A stretch of DNA of 64,000 nt, taken from Puccinellia tenuiflora (taxonomy: Eukaryota > Streptophyta > Magnoliopsida > Poales > Poaceae). Below are positions 30,472 to 43,023 of the stretch, in pieces. Position 1 is the stretch's first letter, and every line of letters begins with the position of its first letter. The notes below the pieces were generated by a model that worked only from the letters and a program-made list of their open reading frames with translations, did not search any database and was not told where the DNA came from. The stretch is taken from positions 4,917,066 through 4,981,065 of the forward strand of contig QRDG01000473.1 in NCBI GenBank assembly GCA_012064385.1, in the 5' to 3' direction. The position numbers were made by a program, and so were the translations under genes.

Positions 30472-33400
30472 CTAGGCCTGCGGGCCTCCAGAGGTGCCCT
30501 CGCCATCCACGGCAGCGCTTTCTTCCTCCTCCTCGGCGTCCTCCTCGCCATCGTCTTTATCCTCATCCTCCTCAACTTGGTCGAACTTGCTGGCGTACGC
30601 CTCCGCGGCCTTCTGCATCGTCGGTGTGCAGACGCTGAGGTCGACAGGCCCTGTCACGGCCTCGAGGTCGATGGAGGGATGAAGCCGCGTGAGGTTGGAG
30701 AAGATGCGGCAGGTGGCAATGACCAGGAGATCGCGGCTCTCCTCCACGACGCGCTCATCCAGGCTTTTCGCGGTCTCTTCGAGCCCCGAGAGGAACCGCT
30801 CGAAGAAGAACACATACCCGGTCTCGTCGTGGTTCCCTTCAACAGAGAGGGGAGGAACCTCGATCCCCAGGCGGTCCCCAACCGCACACGCATGGGACAC
30901 CAAGCCTTCGAGCATGCGCTGGTGCTGGCGTGTCATGGCTCGGCCAATCTGCGCGGTGCGCTGCGCCTCCGTCGCGGCATCTGCGGCCGGCCCCACCTGC
31001 TGGTGGAGCTCGTTCAAGTCCTTCTCCAGGGCCACGACTCTGCCTTCTGTGCGAGCTTGGGCTTCTCTGGCGCTCTAAAGGTGAGAGGCCATCTGCTTCT
31101 CTCCCTTATCGATACCATTGATGCGGTTCTGGAGCTCATTGCGCTTGGCTGTGAAGCGGTCCTCCTGCTTCTTGGCCTTCTCGTCGTAGTCCTTGGAGAG
31201 GCTCTGCCGGATGAGCTTGACCTTGCCGTCAGCCTCCTTCTGCATCTTCTTCTGCTTCTCCGCGCGGCCGGCGTTGGCCTTCTCGAGGCGCTCCGCGTAG
31301 GTGGCCTCGTTCCGGGCCACTTGATCCTCGCGGGTTTTCAGAGCCTCCTCGCGGATGGCCTGGTCCTTCTCAAGCTCCTGGACCTGCTCCTCACACCGCT
31401 GTAGTTCCTCCCCGTGGGCGGAGAGCTCTCCTTCGCGTCGCGTGAGCTCCGCTTCGCGCTGCTCCAGCTGCTTCCCATGGGCGTCCAGCCTCTCGCGGAT
31501 CTCCTTTAGGCTGTTCTCCGTGACCTTGGAGTCTGCGATAAACTTCTGCTCTGCGGCTGCGATTTCCTGCTGCTTGGAGGTGGTTTCTGCCTCGAGCGCC
31601 TCCCGCGCAGCGTCCAGCTGCTCCATGGTCTTCACTGCCTCCCGTTGCGCGCTCTCGCGGGTCTCCTTGGCGAAACGCATCGCCTCCTCCCGCGCCGCCT
31701 GGGCTGACGCGTCCTGCCGGCGGCAGAGCTCCACCCTCTCGTGGAAGAGGGCCCAGGCCTCGTCGAGCCTCGCCTGCTCCTCTGCCCTGGTGAGCTCCTC
31801 CTCAGCATACTGCTTCTCCAGCTTGTTGAGCGTTTGTCGCGCCTGGCTGAAGATGGAGCTGCGGCGCGCTGAGTGGCGCCGCGGCTTCCGCAGCGCCAAG
31901 GTTCCCGCGTCGTCGCGGGATGCGGAGACCTCGATGCTTGTCGAGGCGCCCAAGGCACCTTGCCTTGGGCTCATGGTGGCTCCTGATGCGGGCTGGGGGC
32001 TCGAGCGGGAGCCTCCTTCGCCGCCCGCGCTAAGGGCCCTCTGGGGGCTAGGCGCCCTCTCGTCCCCAGCTCCGGCGGCAGTGGGTTCTGGAGTTTTCTC
32101 CTGCTCCTGCTCCACTGTGGTGGCCGCGCCTGTCGCGGCCACGGGCTCGTCAGCCCTCTCTGTGGTGGCCGCGCTTGTCGCGGCCTCGGGCTCGTCAGCC
32201 CTCCTTGTGGAGGCCTCTCCTTCTGGAGGTGGCTCCACGGTGACCTTCGTGGCCCTTGCCTCGTCCGGCCTCCCCGAGGCCCCTGCGGCCTCGGTCGCCA
32301 CCACTTTCTCACAGCCTCCTGCTATGGGGGAGGAGTGGCGGCTCGCGGTGGCAATGTCACCACCTCTTCAACCTCCACCTCCGCGCGGTGTTCAACCGTG
32401 GGAGGAGTAGCCTCACGCCGCGGCTCGTCAGCCGCAGGCGTCGCCGCTGGCGTCGCCGTCGAGGCGCTGGCCATCTCTCCAAGCTTGCGGAGCCGTCGCC
32501 TCTTCGGCTCCGCAGGCTTGCTGAACAGGAAAGCGAATAGAAGACCCCTCAGGAGGGTACTCGAAATCAAAATCCAAAGAAAAAGAAAAAGGAACCAGGG
32601 CTTACTCCTCCGCCATCCGCCACACCCTCTTCTTCGTCTTCGGTGGCTGGGGGTTGCTGGCTCCGGCTCCGTCTGGAGGCGCTCCTGCCTTCTCGCGAGG
32701 AGCACCCCTCACGGCCGTGGCATCCTTGTCGTGGGCGGCCTTGGTGCGGGGCTCGCAGCATCCTCCCATGCTGCTGCTCTCCTCCTCCTCCTCCACGGAG
32801 CGCTTGGAGGGATCTCCTGGAGGTCCCCTCCAGGCGCTGCGCTCCTTGAGGAGCTCGCCATGCCGCCCGCGGGATTGGCGCCTCCCGGGACCTCATCCTC
32901 GTCAGAGTCCTCCGTCTCGGCCGGCTCCGGCGACTCGCCCACCTGCTCCTCGGCCGCCACCACCCATGGGTTGTTGCGCGGCCCGTGGTGCCCTACGGGC
33001 AAGATGCCCCACTCGTCGAACCTGGGCAGGAGGTTGAGGTGCTCGCGGATCGTCTTGTCCGCGAACATGAAGAGCGGTCGGGCCTGATCGGTGGTTGGAG
33101 AAGGAATGGCCGCCGAGGCGAAGAGGGTCTCCATGACCGTGTTCAGCGCCTCCGGGGTGAGGTTGTCCTCTCAGAGGCGTATCTTGTCCTCTGGGCCATT
33201 GTACAGCCACATCGCCACCGAGTGCCATTGGAGGGGGGCGATGTGGCGCCTGGTGAAGTCCCTCGCCACCATCTGGCTGGTGACACCAGCCTCGCGGAGC
33301 CCCAGCAAGCAATTGTACACCCCCTCAATGGCTGGGCCCTCGAGGGCCTCGCTCGCCCAGCGCGCCCACTTCTTCGACGGCACCGCGGGCATGTCCAGGA

Positions 33401-34009
33401 GGTGGTTCTGTACCTTGGCGTTGACGAGGCACCACCGCTTGCAGAAATCATCCACCTTCTTCGTCACCTTGGTGACGGTGTTGGCGCCAACCCAGGCGAT
33501 GGGGATGTAGTAATTGCTCCGGGCGTCAGCGATGTGGTAGGAGACGCATCCGGCCACCTCGCCCGACGCCGTGCTCCGGAGCGCGTAGAAGTTGCGGAAG
33601 AGCTCGACGGAGGGGCGAATGCCAATGTAGGCCTAGCAGAGGTAGGCGAAGATGGAGAGGATAAGGATGGAGTTGGGGTGAAGGTGGAGAAACTGGATCT
33701 GGTACGTCTCCAAGATCGCTTCAAGGAAATCGGAAAAAGGGGGATGAGGCCGGCGAAGAAGCTGTGGATGAAGATGGGGTAGTACCCGTCGCCGCGCTTG
33801 CTGCCGTAGCTGGCCGGCTTCATGCCCGTGGCGCCGTGCTTGTTGGTGCTTGAGGCCGCAAGGAAGCGCACCTTGTCGAGCGCTCCCGAGCCGATGCGGG
33901 ATTTCGGCAGTGCCGCCGCGGTCTCTGCACCCTCCGACACCGTCGCAGGCTGGCTGGCCTGCACCGGCGCCTTGCCTTTCTTGGGGGCGGCGTTCTTTGG
34001 GGGCGCCAT
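30472..34009 (-). pseudogene. Antisense ORF of the Tat element (putative gypsy-type transposon protein), disrupted
   Basis: The ORF is read opposite to gag-pol. From ATG 34009 it begins MAPPKNAAPKKGKAPVQ, then YYPIFIHSFFAGLIPLFP, a conserved region resembling the Transposase_28 'putative gypsy type transposon' family. It continues as VSYHIADARSNYYIPIAWVG and a WVVAAEEQVGESPEPAETED acidic segment (33560-32900). A long coiled coil follows (32000-31080: ERLDAHGKQLEQREAELTRR), then a C-terminal acidic tail ending at 30472. Breaks: a frameshift near 33700, TGA near 33176, possible introns near 32560 and 32310, and TAG at 31077. Antisense ORFs of this type are known in Grande/Tat-lineage elements; their function is not established. 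Confidence 0.75.
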
Positions 34010-34323
34010 GGTTGCAGGGAAGGAGAAGGAGATGGTGGAGGTGATGAGCTCTGGGAGAAGAAGGAGGAGTTTGGGAGCAGTGTGCGGCGGCGTTATGGGA
34101 GGAGTGACAGCGCCATCATCGCGCGCAGGCTTTAACGCCCAGGTGCCGAGGACGTGGCGGGCCCCACCGCGTCGCCCGTTGGAGCCAAGGAGATCGTGGT
34201 CTTGGGCGCAACCGCTGCGCCCCACGTGTCATGGCCCAGGCAGGCATCTTTTGGGCCCTCGATGCTTCACCTCCATCGATGACTTCGGCATGCCCATCGT
34301 GGGCCCGGGGGCTACTATCGGCA
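34010..34323 (+). repeat. 3' internal end of the Tat element, first copy of a 236-bp duplication
   Basis: 34088-34323 matches 41789-42024 without indels and with 6 mismatches, all in the first about 110 bp. It includes the polypurine tract GGGCCCGGGGGCTAC and the first 8 bp of the 3' LTR (TATCGGCA, 34316-34323). The chromovirus fragment starts at 34324. Confidence 0.9.
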
Positions 34324-37300
34324 TGTAGCACCCCGACCCCGATGTTATACAGAGAGGCTATGTAGTCAACACAACCATCAATGTATAAAACAAAGATCGA
34401 GACTTGTGGAACAGAACTGGCACAAAGCATGACTTTACGACACCAAACATTTATATAGCAACTCATATAACGAGAAGAATACAAATATTACAAACAAAAG
34501 GATCACAGATCCAACAATTCAACAAGCGGAAGCGAAGTAGCGTTGTCTAATACAACAAGAAGCAAATTATGGCCTAAGAGGCCTACAGTTAAACATCACC
34601 CAAGCCAGCTTGTTCCACGGTCCCAAGCTGCCACCTGGGAACCCCAGACTAGTAGTCGACGTCAACGAAGAAACCACCTAGTCGCTCGGTGTCGTCCTCC
34701 TCTGAAATACAAATACATAGAGGCAGCAAAGAGAGACTGAGTACGATGTACTCGCAAGTTTAGTAGGGCGATATAGGCCCAATGACTGACGGAGGCTCTA
34801 AAGCTGTATAATGTAGTTCTTTTGCATAAAGCTAATTTTCATAAACCGAAACATAAATGACACAAGGCATTCGTCTACTCAGAATATTTTATAAACGGGG
34901 TAAGAGGGTAAACATTTATCATCTTCGGTTCTCGACGAACCTACTCATAACCATCACCACTCATCTCACACAAAGGCACTCCCTCGACTCACCCTCGAGG
35001 AAATGAACCTTTATCTCATGTTTGTTATGCAACCTCTAGCTGCCATATCAATTAGGTTAAAAGTTATCTATGGTCTCGTATATCCGTTCCCAAGTCGTCC
35101 ATAACCGCGGACACGGCTTTTCGAAAAGATTTAACCCTGCAGGGGTGTACTATTTGAAGTCGCCAGGTTTCCGCAGGAACCCCAGCTTCTTATCCATTGG
35201 TACCGTCCGGCTCACCTGGTTGGCCCTCTTCCGGGGAAGGCCGGCGAGTGGGCGCGGTTAGACCTTTACATTGCATGAGACTATCCAAGAGTCATCTGTG
35301 GCCACAGGACAGGTTTCAGCGCCTATTTCAGCACCCCGCCCCATCGCCACGCCCTAAACACCACCGTCCACATCATTCTCTTTTCCACCCACACAACTCA
35401 CGCGCAAATGGAAAACCGAACTAGAGGACCCTTGGATACGCCCGCACAACTTATTCGGTCAAAGGGGGTTCCATATGCCCCCACCTCCGGAAGCACGCTC
35501 AATCTTGGTTCTAGAGACAAGAACTCGCACCTAGGGGCTAGAGTGAGGCAAAGCACCATCCCCGATGGCAACTCACCCAAGCCATCTTAGCATTTTAATT
35601 TAAGCATCACAATTATCCACCATGCCCGAGTCATTCCATCCACATCAATAATTATGGAATTCAACAACGGACAAACTAGTATTTCAACTAAGCATTTCTA
35701 AGCATGTCTAAGCATAGCTAAGCATATGAATACAACAACAATTCTATCTTCATCTCGGCCAACACTTCAACCCTAGGTTTCATAGGTAGGGATACATGTG
35801 ATTGGCTCGGGGAAGAGACATGCATTCATAGGATATTCTAATAATTACCCAAAAGAGACATTTGAACCGTATGCAATATTATGGTGGATAAAATAATTTG
35901 ATCAAAACATAGGATGCTAGATGCCAAGAAGGTTAGGTTATCTCTTGCCTTGCTGCCCGGGCGCGAAGTACGGCTCGTCGGGGTAGGAGAGGGAACCCTC
36001 GACTCCGGAATCTATCGAAGCCCAAAAGAAAATACAAAGCACACATAAATCACACGATCACAAGGTGCAATGCTCAATCACATGATGACATGTCAAGTTG
36101 ATGCAAGATATCATTATATAAATTAAAAGCAAACTTAAATGGGGAGCCAAATAATTGGTGCAATTATTTGGAACCAACCCCATATTTATCTTAGTGACCA
36201 CAATTCTTTATAAATTATTGAATATTTAGAGAAGTGGCTCAAATATGCATGAACATGACATGATTGGATAGGGTTCGTTCTTCCGATCATTTTGGTACTT
36301 TATTTGTAATTTTCGGAGCACCGATGATTAAATGACAAATTAATTAAATAATTGAAATTACTTCATTTAACCGAATTATGAATAACATCAAATAAAAGTT
36401 TGGGATCATGATGTGATAAGTACATAACTTGATAGCATTTGAAGTGTGGATCACATTGCTATTTAATTCATAATTTTTGGACAATTATTTAAAAAGTTAT
36501 GGATTTTCCTAATTTGGGATTATTTAACCCATTTTAGGAATTCTTAAATAAACAACAAGATTATAACTTCAAAAGACAATTACAATTATTCTATCTTGTA
36601 GAGTTTATTTTTGTGAACATTTTGAAACTTGATTTGTCAAATTTGAAGCATTTTTCAAATTGTTATCAATTATTTAAACTTATTTTCCCAAGAAAAAGGA
36701 AACCAAAATGGCCCAGACGGGCCGGCCTCAAGCCGGCCAGGCCGGGAGGCAGGCCGGGCACCAACCCGAGTGGCCCGGCCCAGAGCCGGCCCAGGCTGGG
36801 CAACCGGCCGGGAGTGTGGCCGAATCGGCCGGCCTCGTGCCGGCCCAGGCCGGGCAGGCAGGCCGGGCACATGCCCGAAGGCTCCGGCCTCAGGCCGGCC
36901 CAGGCGACGGCCAGGCCGGGCGCACTGCCACGGCGGGGAACTGGCGGCGACCGGCGTCGAATCGGCGGCGGGCGAGGGGAAAAATAGGGGGCGCGGGAGA
37001 AGAGCAAGAGGGGAGCTAGCTCACCCGTAGGCTCGTGGGCGTGCTCGGCGACGGAGCAGAGGGCGGGGTCGCCGGAATCGGTCCGAGCGGCCGGCGGTCG
37101 AGGCGGACGATGTCGAGGATGCCCGCGTCGATGGGGGGCCTCCCGGCTCGATTCCTCTGGTGGGGAGGAAGAGGAGGTCAAGACGGACGTGTTGGCGGCG
37201 TCTGTTCGTCCCGGGACACTCCAACGACGGCGAATCGGGAGCTCGACGACCACGGCAATGGCGGTAGCTCGGGAGGAGAATTTGGTCGCCCGATCCGGAA

Positions 37301-38104
37301 AAACAGGGGAGGACTGGAGAGAGAGGAGGGAGAGGGAGCAGGTGGACGGCATGGGCAGCGTCCTCATCGTCCACGGGCCACGGTGGCGTGCGGCATGGCG
37401 CGGCCAGCTCACGGCATGGCGCCAGTGAGAGAGAGAGAGAGGGAAAAACGGGAAATTGCAAAGAGGCCCCTGGAACTTTTGAAACCAACACAAACAGGTC
37501 CCCAGAGCAACTTTGACGATTTATTTGGGGCACAAGGAAACTTTCTAAAATCCCAGAAAAATTCATGGAGTCCTTAATTACCTTGTAGAACCACCACAAA
37601 AATTGGGGAGGTCAAATAAATTGGTTTGCCCAAAATTTGTTCATAGCCTTTAGTTAGGGTAAATTGGGGCAATTTCCAAAATGCATTTAATTGGAACATT
37701 TATACAAACCCAAAAATATTGAAATTATTCATGGAGACCCTAGCAATAATACTGGAGCTTCCCATGATTTTAGTTTGAATTTTTGGAATGCCTAACTTAG
37801 TTCCAAAAGTGTAGTTTGTAATAAGCCAAAATGAATTCTCATATTTATTTCCCCAGTGACAAAACTTGAAATTTGAGAATTGAGGATAAGAGACAAAATG
37901 GGAACTTCCTAAACAAGTTGGAAGTCCAAGAACGGTTGGTTGACAAAAAGGGCAAAGTTTTTGGGAAGGGTTGGCTTCCCATTTCAATTGAGCTCCAAGT
38001 GCAAGTTCAAAATGGCAAAAATGCATATGGATGCTATGACGCAAACATGAAGCAAAAGTGGAAAAATTCTTCGTATTTTCCATTTCCAAACTAGGGCTGT
38101 TACA
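34324..38104 (-). repeat. 3' LTR of the chromovirus, 3.8 kb
   Basis: On the - strand it runs TGTAACAGCCC...GGGGTGCTACA, 3781 bp. No ORF is supported. It holds a G+C-rich, CCGG-dense block (36715-37060) and a GAGAGA run near 37428, within otherwise AT-rich sequence. Confidence 0.88.
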
Positions 38105-38180
38105 ACTCTACCCCCCTTACAGGAATCTCGTCCCGAGATTCTAGGCTTGAGTGAAAAAGGCGGGGTATTCCTGACGAAGA

Positions 38181-40826
38181 CTAGTTTTCTCGCTCCCATG
38201 TTGCTTCTTCCTCGGAATGGTTGGACCATTGAACCTTAAGAAACTTGATGCTCTTGTTGCGGGTTTTCCTCTCCGCTTCATCCAAGATGCGGGTAGGATG
38301 CTCGCGATAGGTCAAGTCCTCCTGAATATCCAATGCCTCATGATCAACCCCACGGATTGGATCCTTGAAGCACCGGCGGAGTTGGGAAACATGGAACACA
38401 TCATGTACATCCGGGAAGTTGGAGGGTAGCTCAAGTTGATAAGAAAGATCTCCTCGCTTGGCTAGGATGGTGAAAGGACCAACATAGCGAGGTGCCAATT
38501 TGCCCTTGATTCCGAAACGACGAACGCCGCGGAGAGGAGAAACTCGGAGATAGGCCTTGTCACCGATTTCATAGTGGACCTCTTGATGGTGCTTGTCATA
38601 ATAGCTTTTCTGACGGGATTGAGCAGCCTTGAGATTATCCCGAATGACACGGACCTTCTCTTCGGCTTCATTGATCACATCAGGACCGAAGAGTGGCCTC
38701 TCTCCGGTTTCAGACCAATTGAGAGGAGTCCGGCATTTTCTCCCATAAAGGACCTCGAAAGGAGCCATTTGCAAACTGGCTTGATAGCTATTGTTGTAGG
38801 AGAACTCGGCGAGAGGGAGGTACTTTTCCCAACTCTTGCCGAAAGAGATGACACAAGCCCGAAGCATGTCCTCAAGAACTTGATTCACCCTTTCAGTTTG
38901 ACCGTCAGTTTGAGGGTGGTAAGCAGTGCTCAGGTTCACACGGGTTCCCAAAGCACTTTGGAAACTCTGCCAGAATTTGGATACAAAAAGACTTCCCCGG
39001 TCCGATATGATGCTTATCGGAACACCATGGAGAGGGAAGATCCGAGCAAGATACAACTCGGCTAGTTGCTTGGCAGTGATATCCTCGCGAACGGGGAGGA
39101 AGTGGGCGACCTTGGATAGACGATCAATGACTACCCAAATGGCATCATTACCCCTTTGTGATCGTGGGAAACCGGTAATGAAATCCATACCAATTTCATC
39201 CCATTTCCATTCAGGAATGGCTATGGGGCGAAGAGTACCAGCTGGCCTCTGATGTTCAGCTTTCACCCGGCGACAGACATCACATTCGGCAACATATTTG
39301 GCAATCTCCCGCTTCATACGGGTCCACCAGAATTTGGGACGGAGGTCTTGGTACATCTTAGTGCTACCGGGATGGATAGATATGGGAGACTCATGTGCCT
39401 CTTGGAGAATTAACCCCTTGGTATTTCCACTCTTGGGCACCACAAGGCGGCCTTCGAAGTAGACAACACCGGAGTCATCGATAGAGAAACACTTGGCCTT
39501 TCCACTTGCGACATTCTCCTTAATCTTGAGGATGCCAGCATCATTTTGCTGGGCGGCCTTGATTTCATCCTCAAGAGTGGATTTGATCTCGAGGTTAGCC
39601 AGAAACCCAGAAGGGACAATTTCCAGATTCAACCTAGCGAACTCCTCATGAAGAGCAGGTTGGGCCTTTTCAACCATCACGGAATTGCAATAGGCTTTGC
39701 GGCTTAGAGCATTCGCCACGACATTTGCCTTGCCGGGCTGATAATTGAGAGTCACATCATAGTCCTTTATCAATTCTAACCATCTCCTCTGCCTCAAGTT
39801 CAGATCCGGCTGGGTGAATAGATATTTCAGACTTTGGTGGTCGGAGTAGATCTCGCAACGGTTGCCCAAGAGGTAGGGCCTCCATTGCTTCAGAGCATGT
39901 ACCACGGCGGCAAGCTCTAGATCATGTGTTGGATAGTTTTGCTCGTGTGGCTTGAGTTGACGGGAAGCATAGGCGACCACATGGCCCTCTTGCATCAGGA
40001 CACACCCCAAGCCTTGGAGAGATGCATCGCAATAGACAACAAAGTCCTTGGAGGTATCGGGAAGGACCAGCACCGGAGTGGTGGTGAGCTTGACCTTGAG
40101 GGTTTGGAAACTCTCTTCGGCTTTGTCTGACCACACAAATTGTTTGCCCTTCTTGAGTAGCTCAGTCAGCGCTTTGGCTATTTTAGAAAAGCCCTCGATA
40201 AATCGGCGGTAATAACCCGCCAATCCAAGGAAGCTTCGGATATCTTTGACGGATTTGGGAGTTGGCCAATCCAGGATGGCCTGAATCTTGTCTGGTATCA
40301 CCGCTACTCCGGCAGCTGACACCACATGTCCGAGAAAGATGAGCTCCTTCAGCCAAAACTCACATTTAGAGAACTTGGCATATAGGCGGTGATCACGGAG
40401 CTTGGTCAAAACGAGTCGAAGATGCTCAGCATGTTCGTCTTCGGTCTTGGAGTACACAAGGATGTCATCGATGTAGATGATGACGAACTTGTCGAGATAC
40501 TCGTGGAAGATGGAGTTCATTAGCCTCATGAATGTAGCCGGAGCATTAGTGAGGCCGAAGGACATGACGGTGTACTCATATAACCCGTACCGGGTAGTGA
40601 AAGCCGTCTTTGGAATATCCTCCTTTCGGATTTTTATCTGATGGTAACCGGACCTCAGATCCATCTTGGAGAACACCGTGGCTCCAGCTAATTGATCGAA
40701 CAAGTCGGTTATTCGAGGAATTGGATACTTGTTCTTGATGGTCACCGCATTGAGAGGGCGGTAGTCACGACCAGTCGAGGAACATTTGTATCCCTCTTCT
40801 TGACAAAGATAACCGGGCAGCCCCAA
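38181..40826 (-). CDS. Chromovirus pol: RT, RNase H, integrase, chromodomain
   Basis: An 881-codon open stretch lacking only the start of RT. RT motifs: [13 protein letters not shown] at about residue 54, [14 protein letters not shown] at 91, and catalytic [10 protein letters not shown] at 118. RNase H begins near 262 ([14 protein letters not shown]). The zinc-binding [14 protein letters not shown] precedes the integrase core with GMDFI (about 548), ISDRGSLF (about 606) and [10 protein letters not shown] (about 644) as DDE residues. The C-terminus is a chromodomain ([17 protein letters not shown]), which in chromoviruses helps direct integration to heterochromatin. Frameshifts near 40780 and 40856 separate it from the protease part. 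The first residues before DYRPLNAV are out of frame and not real. Confidence 0.9.
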   Translation of the reverse strand: MGLPGYLCQEEGYKCSSTGRDYRPLNAVTIKNKYPIPRITDLFDQLAGATVFSKMDLRSGYHQIKIRKEDIPKTAFTTRYGLYEYTVMSFGLTNAPATFMRLMNSIFHEYLDKFVIIYIDDILVYSKTEDEHAEHLRLVLTKLRDHRLYAKFSKCEFWLKELIFLGHVVSAAGVAVIPDKIQAILDWPTPKSVKDIRSFLGLAGYYRRFIEGFSKIAKALTELLKKGKQFVWSDKAEESFQTLKVKLTTTPVLVLPDTSKDFVVYCDASLQGLGCVLMQEGHVVAYASRQLKPHEQNYPTHDLELAAVVHALKQWRPYLLGNRCEIYSDHQSLKYLFTQPDLNLRQRRWLELIKDYDVTLNYQPGKANVVANALSRKAYCNSVMVEKAQPALHEEFARLNLEIVPSGFLANLEIKSTLEDEIKAAQQNDAGILKIKENVASGKAKCFSIDDSGVVYFEGRLVVPKSGNTKGLILQEAHESPISIHPGSTKMYQDLRPKFWWTRMKREIAKYVAECDVCRRVKAEHQRPAGTLRPIAIPEWKWDEIGMDFITGFPRSQRGNDAIWVVIDRLSKVAHFLPVREDITAKQLAELYLARIFPLHGVPISIISDRGSLFVSKFWQSFQSALGTRVNLSTAYHPQTDGQTERVNQVLEDMLRACVISFGKSWEKYLPLAEFSYNNSYQASLQMAPFEVLYGRKCRTPLNWSETGERPLFGPDVINEAEEKVRVIRDNLKAAQSRQKSYYDKHHQEVHYEIGDKAYLRVSPLRGVRRFGIKGKLAPRYVGPFTILAKRGDLSYQLELPSNFPDVHDVFHVSQLRRCFKDPIRGVDHEALDIQEDLTYREHPTRILDEAERKTRNKSIKFLKVQWSNHSEEEATWEREN

Positions 40827-41788
40827 GGTGAGCTACTCGGCCGGATGAATTCTTTTCCAGCAACTCATCTAGTTGCTTCTTCAATTCAGCTAGCTCTTCC
40901 GTTGGCATACGGTAGGGCGTCTTGGAAACTGGGGCGGTTCCCGGAACCAGCTCAATCACAAACTCCACGCTGCGATCAGGTGGCATGCCGGGCAATTCCT
41001 CCGGAAACACATCGGGGAAATCACACACCACCTCCACTTCATGCATTTCAGGCGGGGTGATTCCTTCCAGGAAATATAGACTAATCTCCGGTGAAAGAGG
41101 AGTAGCTGCAGAAGGAATTGCAGAAGTTGGGGACCAATAATGCACTTCCCCATAACTTGGGTGAACACTGTGACAGTCTTGGCCGCACAATCCAGGTTGG
41201 CCTGATATTTCACTAGCCAATCCATGCCCAGAATAACATCGATACCCTCTGACCTCAGGGCTATCAATGAGAACGGAAAAGGGACTGACCCTACGGCTAT
41301 TTGAACATCGGGAGATATCCAATTGGTACGCCAACTAGAGCCTGGAGTCTTGACCACTAACGGGGGATCCATCATCACAAACGGTATTTGATGGTTGTGT
41401 GCATATGATATGGATATGAACGAATGCGAAGCTCCAGAATCAAATAATACTGAAGCTGGATATGTATTGATTCGAAGCGTACCCATGAGAACTCCGGGGT
41501 CCTCCTCAACGCCTTCAGCCGAGACGTGGTTCAGGCGGCCACGGCTGACGGTGGTAGCCTTCGCGGCTGGGGTAGAGGGTGCTGGTGCAGGTGCTGCGGG
41601 AGCCGGCGCCTTCTGGGGACATTCCCTAGAGTAGTGACCCGGCTCGCCACAGTGGTAGCAAGTGAGTCCGGGTGGTGCAGGGAGCCGAGGCCGAAAACCG
41701 CCTCCAGCCGCACCCAAGGTCGAGGTAGCTGGGCGAGGCGGAGGTGGTAGGTACCCGGTGGGCTTCGGCGCGAAGGGCGCCCTAGGCA
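40827..41788 (-). pseudogene. Chromovirus gag C-terminus, protease and RT start
   Basis: Proline-rich gag tail, zinc knuckle CYHCGEPGHYSREC (about 41660-41620), and aspartic protease with LFDSGASHSFIS (about 41440) and VILGMDWL (about 41230). The link to RT reads [17 protein letters not shown] frameshift near 41150 and another near 40856 split it. The 5' part is absent at 41788. Confidence 0.85.
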
Positions 41789-42024
41789 CGGCGTTATGGG
41801 AGGAGTGACAGCGCCATCATCGCACGCAGGCTTTAACGCACAGGTGCCGAGGATGTGGCGGGCCCCACCGCGTCGCCCGTTGAAGTCGAGGAGATCGTGG
41901 TCTTGGGCGCAACCGCTGCGCCCCACGTGTCATGGCCCAGGCAGGCATCTTTTGGGCCCTCGATGCTTCACCTCCATCGATGACTTCGGCATGCCCATCG
42001 TGGGCCCGGGGGCTACTATCGGCA
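41789..42024 (+). repeat. Second copy of the 236-bp Tat-element segment
   Basis: Duplicate of 34088-34323, beginning CGGCGTTATGGGAGGAGTGA and ending with the polypurine tract and TATCGGCA. Both copies share TATCGG where the 5' LTR has TGTCGG, which suggests that both derive from the 3' edge of this same element. Confidence 0.92.
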
Positions 42025-43023
42025 CAGTGGGAACTAGGGTACCACGGGCCGGCCTGCCAAGGCCCACAACACTCATCAGGAAATTTCGCTAAGGACCAGG
42101 CTCTCCAAGCCCGGAGAGACTCTCCATGCCTGGCGAGGCCTCGCCAAGGGTTTTTCCCTTGACGAGGGACTTCTAATTGAGAGGGCACCGAGCCAAAGGC
42201 TTGGCGAGGCCTCCAGCCTCGCGGGGTTTCCTTCTTCGGGAAGCCAGTTCTGTCACCTCGACAGGGCGCACGTGGACTCCGCGCCCCCCGCAGAGCCACA
42301 GGCGCGCCAGTGCGTGGTGACGCCAGTGCTGTCGTTGCCATTCTCGTGTATAAAGCAGTCAACAAAGCAGCGCCAAGCAAAGGAGCTGCAGGGATTGCCG
42401 TTTCGGTGCTAAGGAGACAGTCTGCCGCTCCGCTCCAAGGACGACATCACCATGGGGCTCACCACGAGCCGTTGCAGCGCCTTCCCACCGTCCTGGCTGG
42501 ACGGTGGCCTTTTTCAGCTTTGGTGACGCCGTCCCCTGCCATGGACCGAGTCCATGGACTCTACTTTTACCGTGCACCATGCCCCCTCCTTCGTCGCCAT
42601 GTGGTAACCCTTCCCGCCAAGATATTTGGGGGAAGAGGTCCAAGACACCTATAAAGGAGGAGGATCTCGTTCGTGCAAAGGGTTCAACACTTAGTTCTTC
42701 TACGGGCCATTGAATCCTGGTTCTTCTTCACTTGGGGATCTAGGGTTTCAGCCATTGTAGCCACCCCGAGCTCTCCAAGTGCCCTCTGTACTGTGAACCT
42801 CTCCAAGCAGTGCAATACAAGCCAAGGCAGGACGTAGGGTTTTAACCTCTCCAAGAGGGCCCTGAACCTGGGTAACATCGTGTGTTCATCTCTGCAGTGT
42901 TTTCCTCCATCGAGCTCGACGAGCCACGTCGCCGAGGCACGTTGAGAGTTGTTTGATTCCGTGTTCAGCCCCTTGCCGATACCTAGAGGGAGTCACCTAG
43001 TCTTAGGGACTAGTTCCCCGACA
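42017..43023 (+). repeat. 3' LTR of the Tat-lineage element
   Basis: 1007 bp, from TATCGGCACAG to CCCCGACA, followed by target duplication CAGAT. Confidence 0.95.

Larger units (their letters stand above)
34324..41788 (-). mobile_element. Truncated Tekay/Del-type chromovirus (gypsy), inverted
   Basis: On the - strand the order is partial gag and protease (41788-40950), RT-RNase H-integrase-chromodomain (40826-38181), polypurine tract GTAAGGGGGGTAGAGT, then a complete 3' LTR (38104-34324). The 5' LTR, primer site and the start of gag are missing; the sequence stops abruptly at 41788 where Tat-element sequence resumes. It inserted 8 bp inside the Tat element's 3' LTR. It carries several frameshifts and cannot move. 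Confidence 0.92.
15229..43023 (+). mobile_element. Ty3/gypsy LTR retrotransposon, Tat lineage, with nested insertions
   Basis: This 27.8-kb composite is flanked by the perfect target duplication CAGAT at 15224-15228 and 43024-43028. The LTRs are 15229-16240 and 42017-43023, starting TGTCGG (TATCGG in the 3' copy) and ending CCCCGACA. Internal order is gag, protease, RT, RNase H, a second archaeal-type RNase H, integrase, a long 3' region with a reverse-strand ORF, and the polypurine tract GGGCCCGGGGGCTAC. The extra RNase H and the antisense ORF are hallmarks of the Tat lineage. Without the two guest elements and the 236-bp duplication it would be about 13 kb. By-eye LTR divergence is roughly 2.4% plus indels. 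Confidence 0.95.

Noticed and set aside
30577..31404. Plus-strand ORF opposite the antisense gene
   Set aside because: Leucine/valine-rich complement of a coiled-coil coding strand. The minus strand has the conserved protein.
36613..37577. Several glycine/arginine/proline-rich ORFs on both strands
   Set aside because: They come from the GC-rich CCGG block of an LTR, are open in many frames and have no domain.
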